Positions 63,938 to 64,000 of a stretch of 64,000 nt of DNA are shown one piece after another. A program made the translations under genes and the position numbers. The stretch's first letter is position 1. Each line of letters begins with the position of its first letter. Origin of the DNA: Chondrus crispus (lineage: Eukaryota; Rhodophyta; Florideophyceae; Gigartinales; Gigartinaceae). The notes under the pieces were generated by a model, which worked only from the letters and a program-made list of their open reading frames with translations, was not told the origin of the DNA and did not search any database. The DNA is taken from contig NW_005178819.1 in assembly GCF_000350225.1 (NCBI RefSeq), positions 33,244 to 97,243 of the forward strand, written 5' to 3'.

Positions 63938-64000
63938 GGTATTCTCGTCCTACTCTTGCTAGAACGCCGCGCACAGTGATTGATGACTGGGAAACACGGT

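Larger units (their letters stand above)
50270..64000 (+). mobile_element. Gypsy-C: chromovirus, nearly intact, running off the window
   Basis: 5' LTR (50270-51338), primer-binding site (51343), gag (51503-53809), pol with protease, RT, RNase H, integrase and chromodomain (ending 58263), then at least 5.7 kb of 3' sequence with a large antisense ORF. No second LTR occurs before the window ends, so the right boundary is unknown; the 3' region could also include other insertions. Gag and Pol have no stops or frameshifts apart from the expected gag-pol shift, so this looks like a recently active copy. Its family left both solo LTRs in the window. Confidence 0.8.

Overview
The window is eukaryotic and is built almost entirely of mobile elements, many inserted inside one another. 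It contains gag-pol LTR retrotransposons of both Ty1/copia and Ty3/gypsy (chromovirus) type, Tigger/pogo-like DNA transposons, and two elements with CACTA-type Tnp2 transposases. It also contains decayed copies of typical eukaryotic genes (Mps1/TTK kinase, SNF2 helicase, TTC27, Arp5, threonine dehydratase). Coding pieces look intron-poor and compact. A red alga would fit this mix, but that is a low-confidence inference. No prokaryotic, organellar or tRNA/rRNA features were seen. Element names such as Copia-2 are local to this annotation.

Layout. 1-570: C-rich low-complexity DNA and AT-richer DNA without a gene. ~551-2702: Pogo-1, abutting 2703-7245, a decayed copia element (Copia-1). 7354-50103: Copia-2, whose own sequence is only about 7.1 kb but which has been stretched to 42.7 kb by three direct insertions. 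These are Pogo-2 (9976-12066, TA duplicated), Gypsy-B (13120-40830, GGAAA duplicated) and Tnp2 element E (42001-47873, GAA duplicated). Removing each insertion with one duplicate rejoins the Copia-2 protease, integrase and RT reading frames. Gypsy-B itself carries a solo LTR (16695-17740, CATCC duplicated) in its integrase and a 20.3-kb transposon, element D (20265-40593, AC duplicated), in its 3' LTR. Element E carries another solo LTR (42226-43190, TACTG duplicated). 50270 to beyond the window end: Gypsy-C, a nearly intact chromovirus with 5' LTR, primer-binding site, gag, pol with chromodomain, and a long 3' region with a large antisense ORF.

Most notable contents. Element D is a giant CACTA-like transposon. 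Besides a frameshifted Tnp2-type transposase it carries an uninterrupted Mps1/TTK-type protein kinase ORF, in which the DFG motif reads DCR. It also carries degraded pieces of a Rad5/Rad16/HLTF-type SNF2 ATPase, TTC27 and Arp5 (in two opposite-facing pieces), a possible TRAPP-II subunit fragment, and several unrecognised ORFs. This resembles a very large Pack-CACTA. Gypsy-B lacks protease, RT and RNase H and carries a collapsed threonine-dehydratase gene near its 3' end. Copia-2 and Gypsy-C both have antisense ORFs between pol and the 3' end. The insertion order can be read directly: Copia-2 first, then Gypsy-B, Pogo-2 and E inside it, then the solo LTRs and element D.
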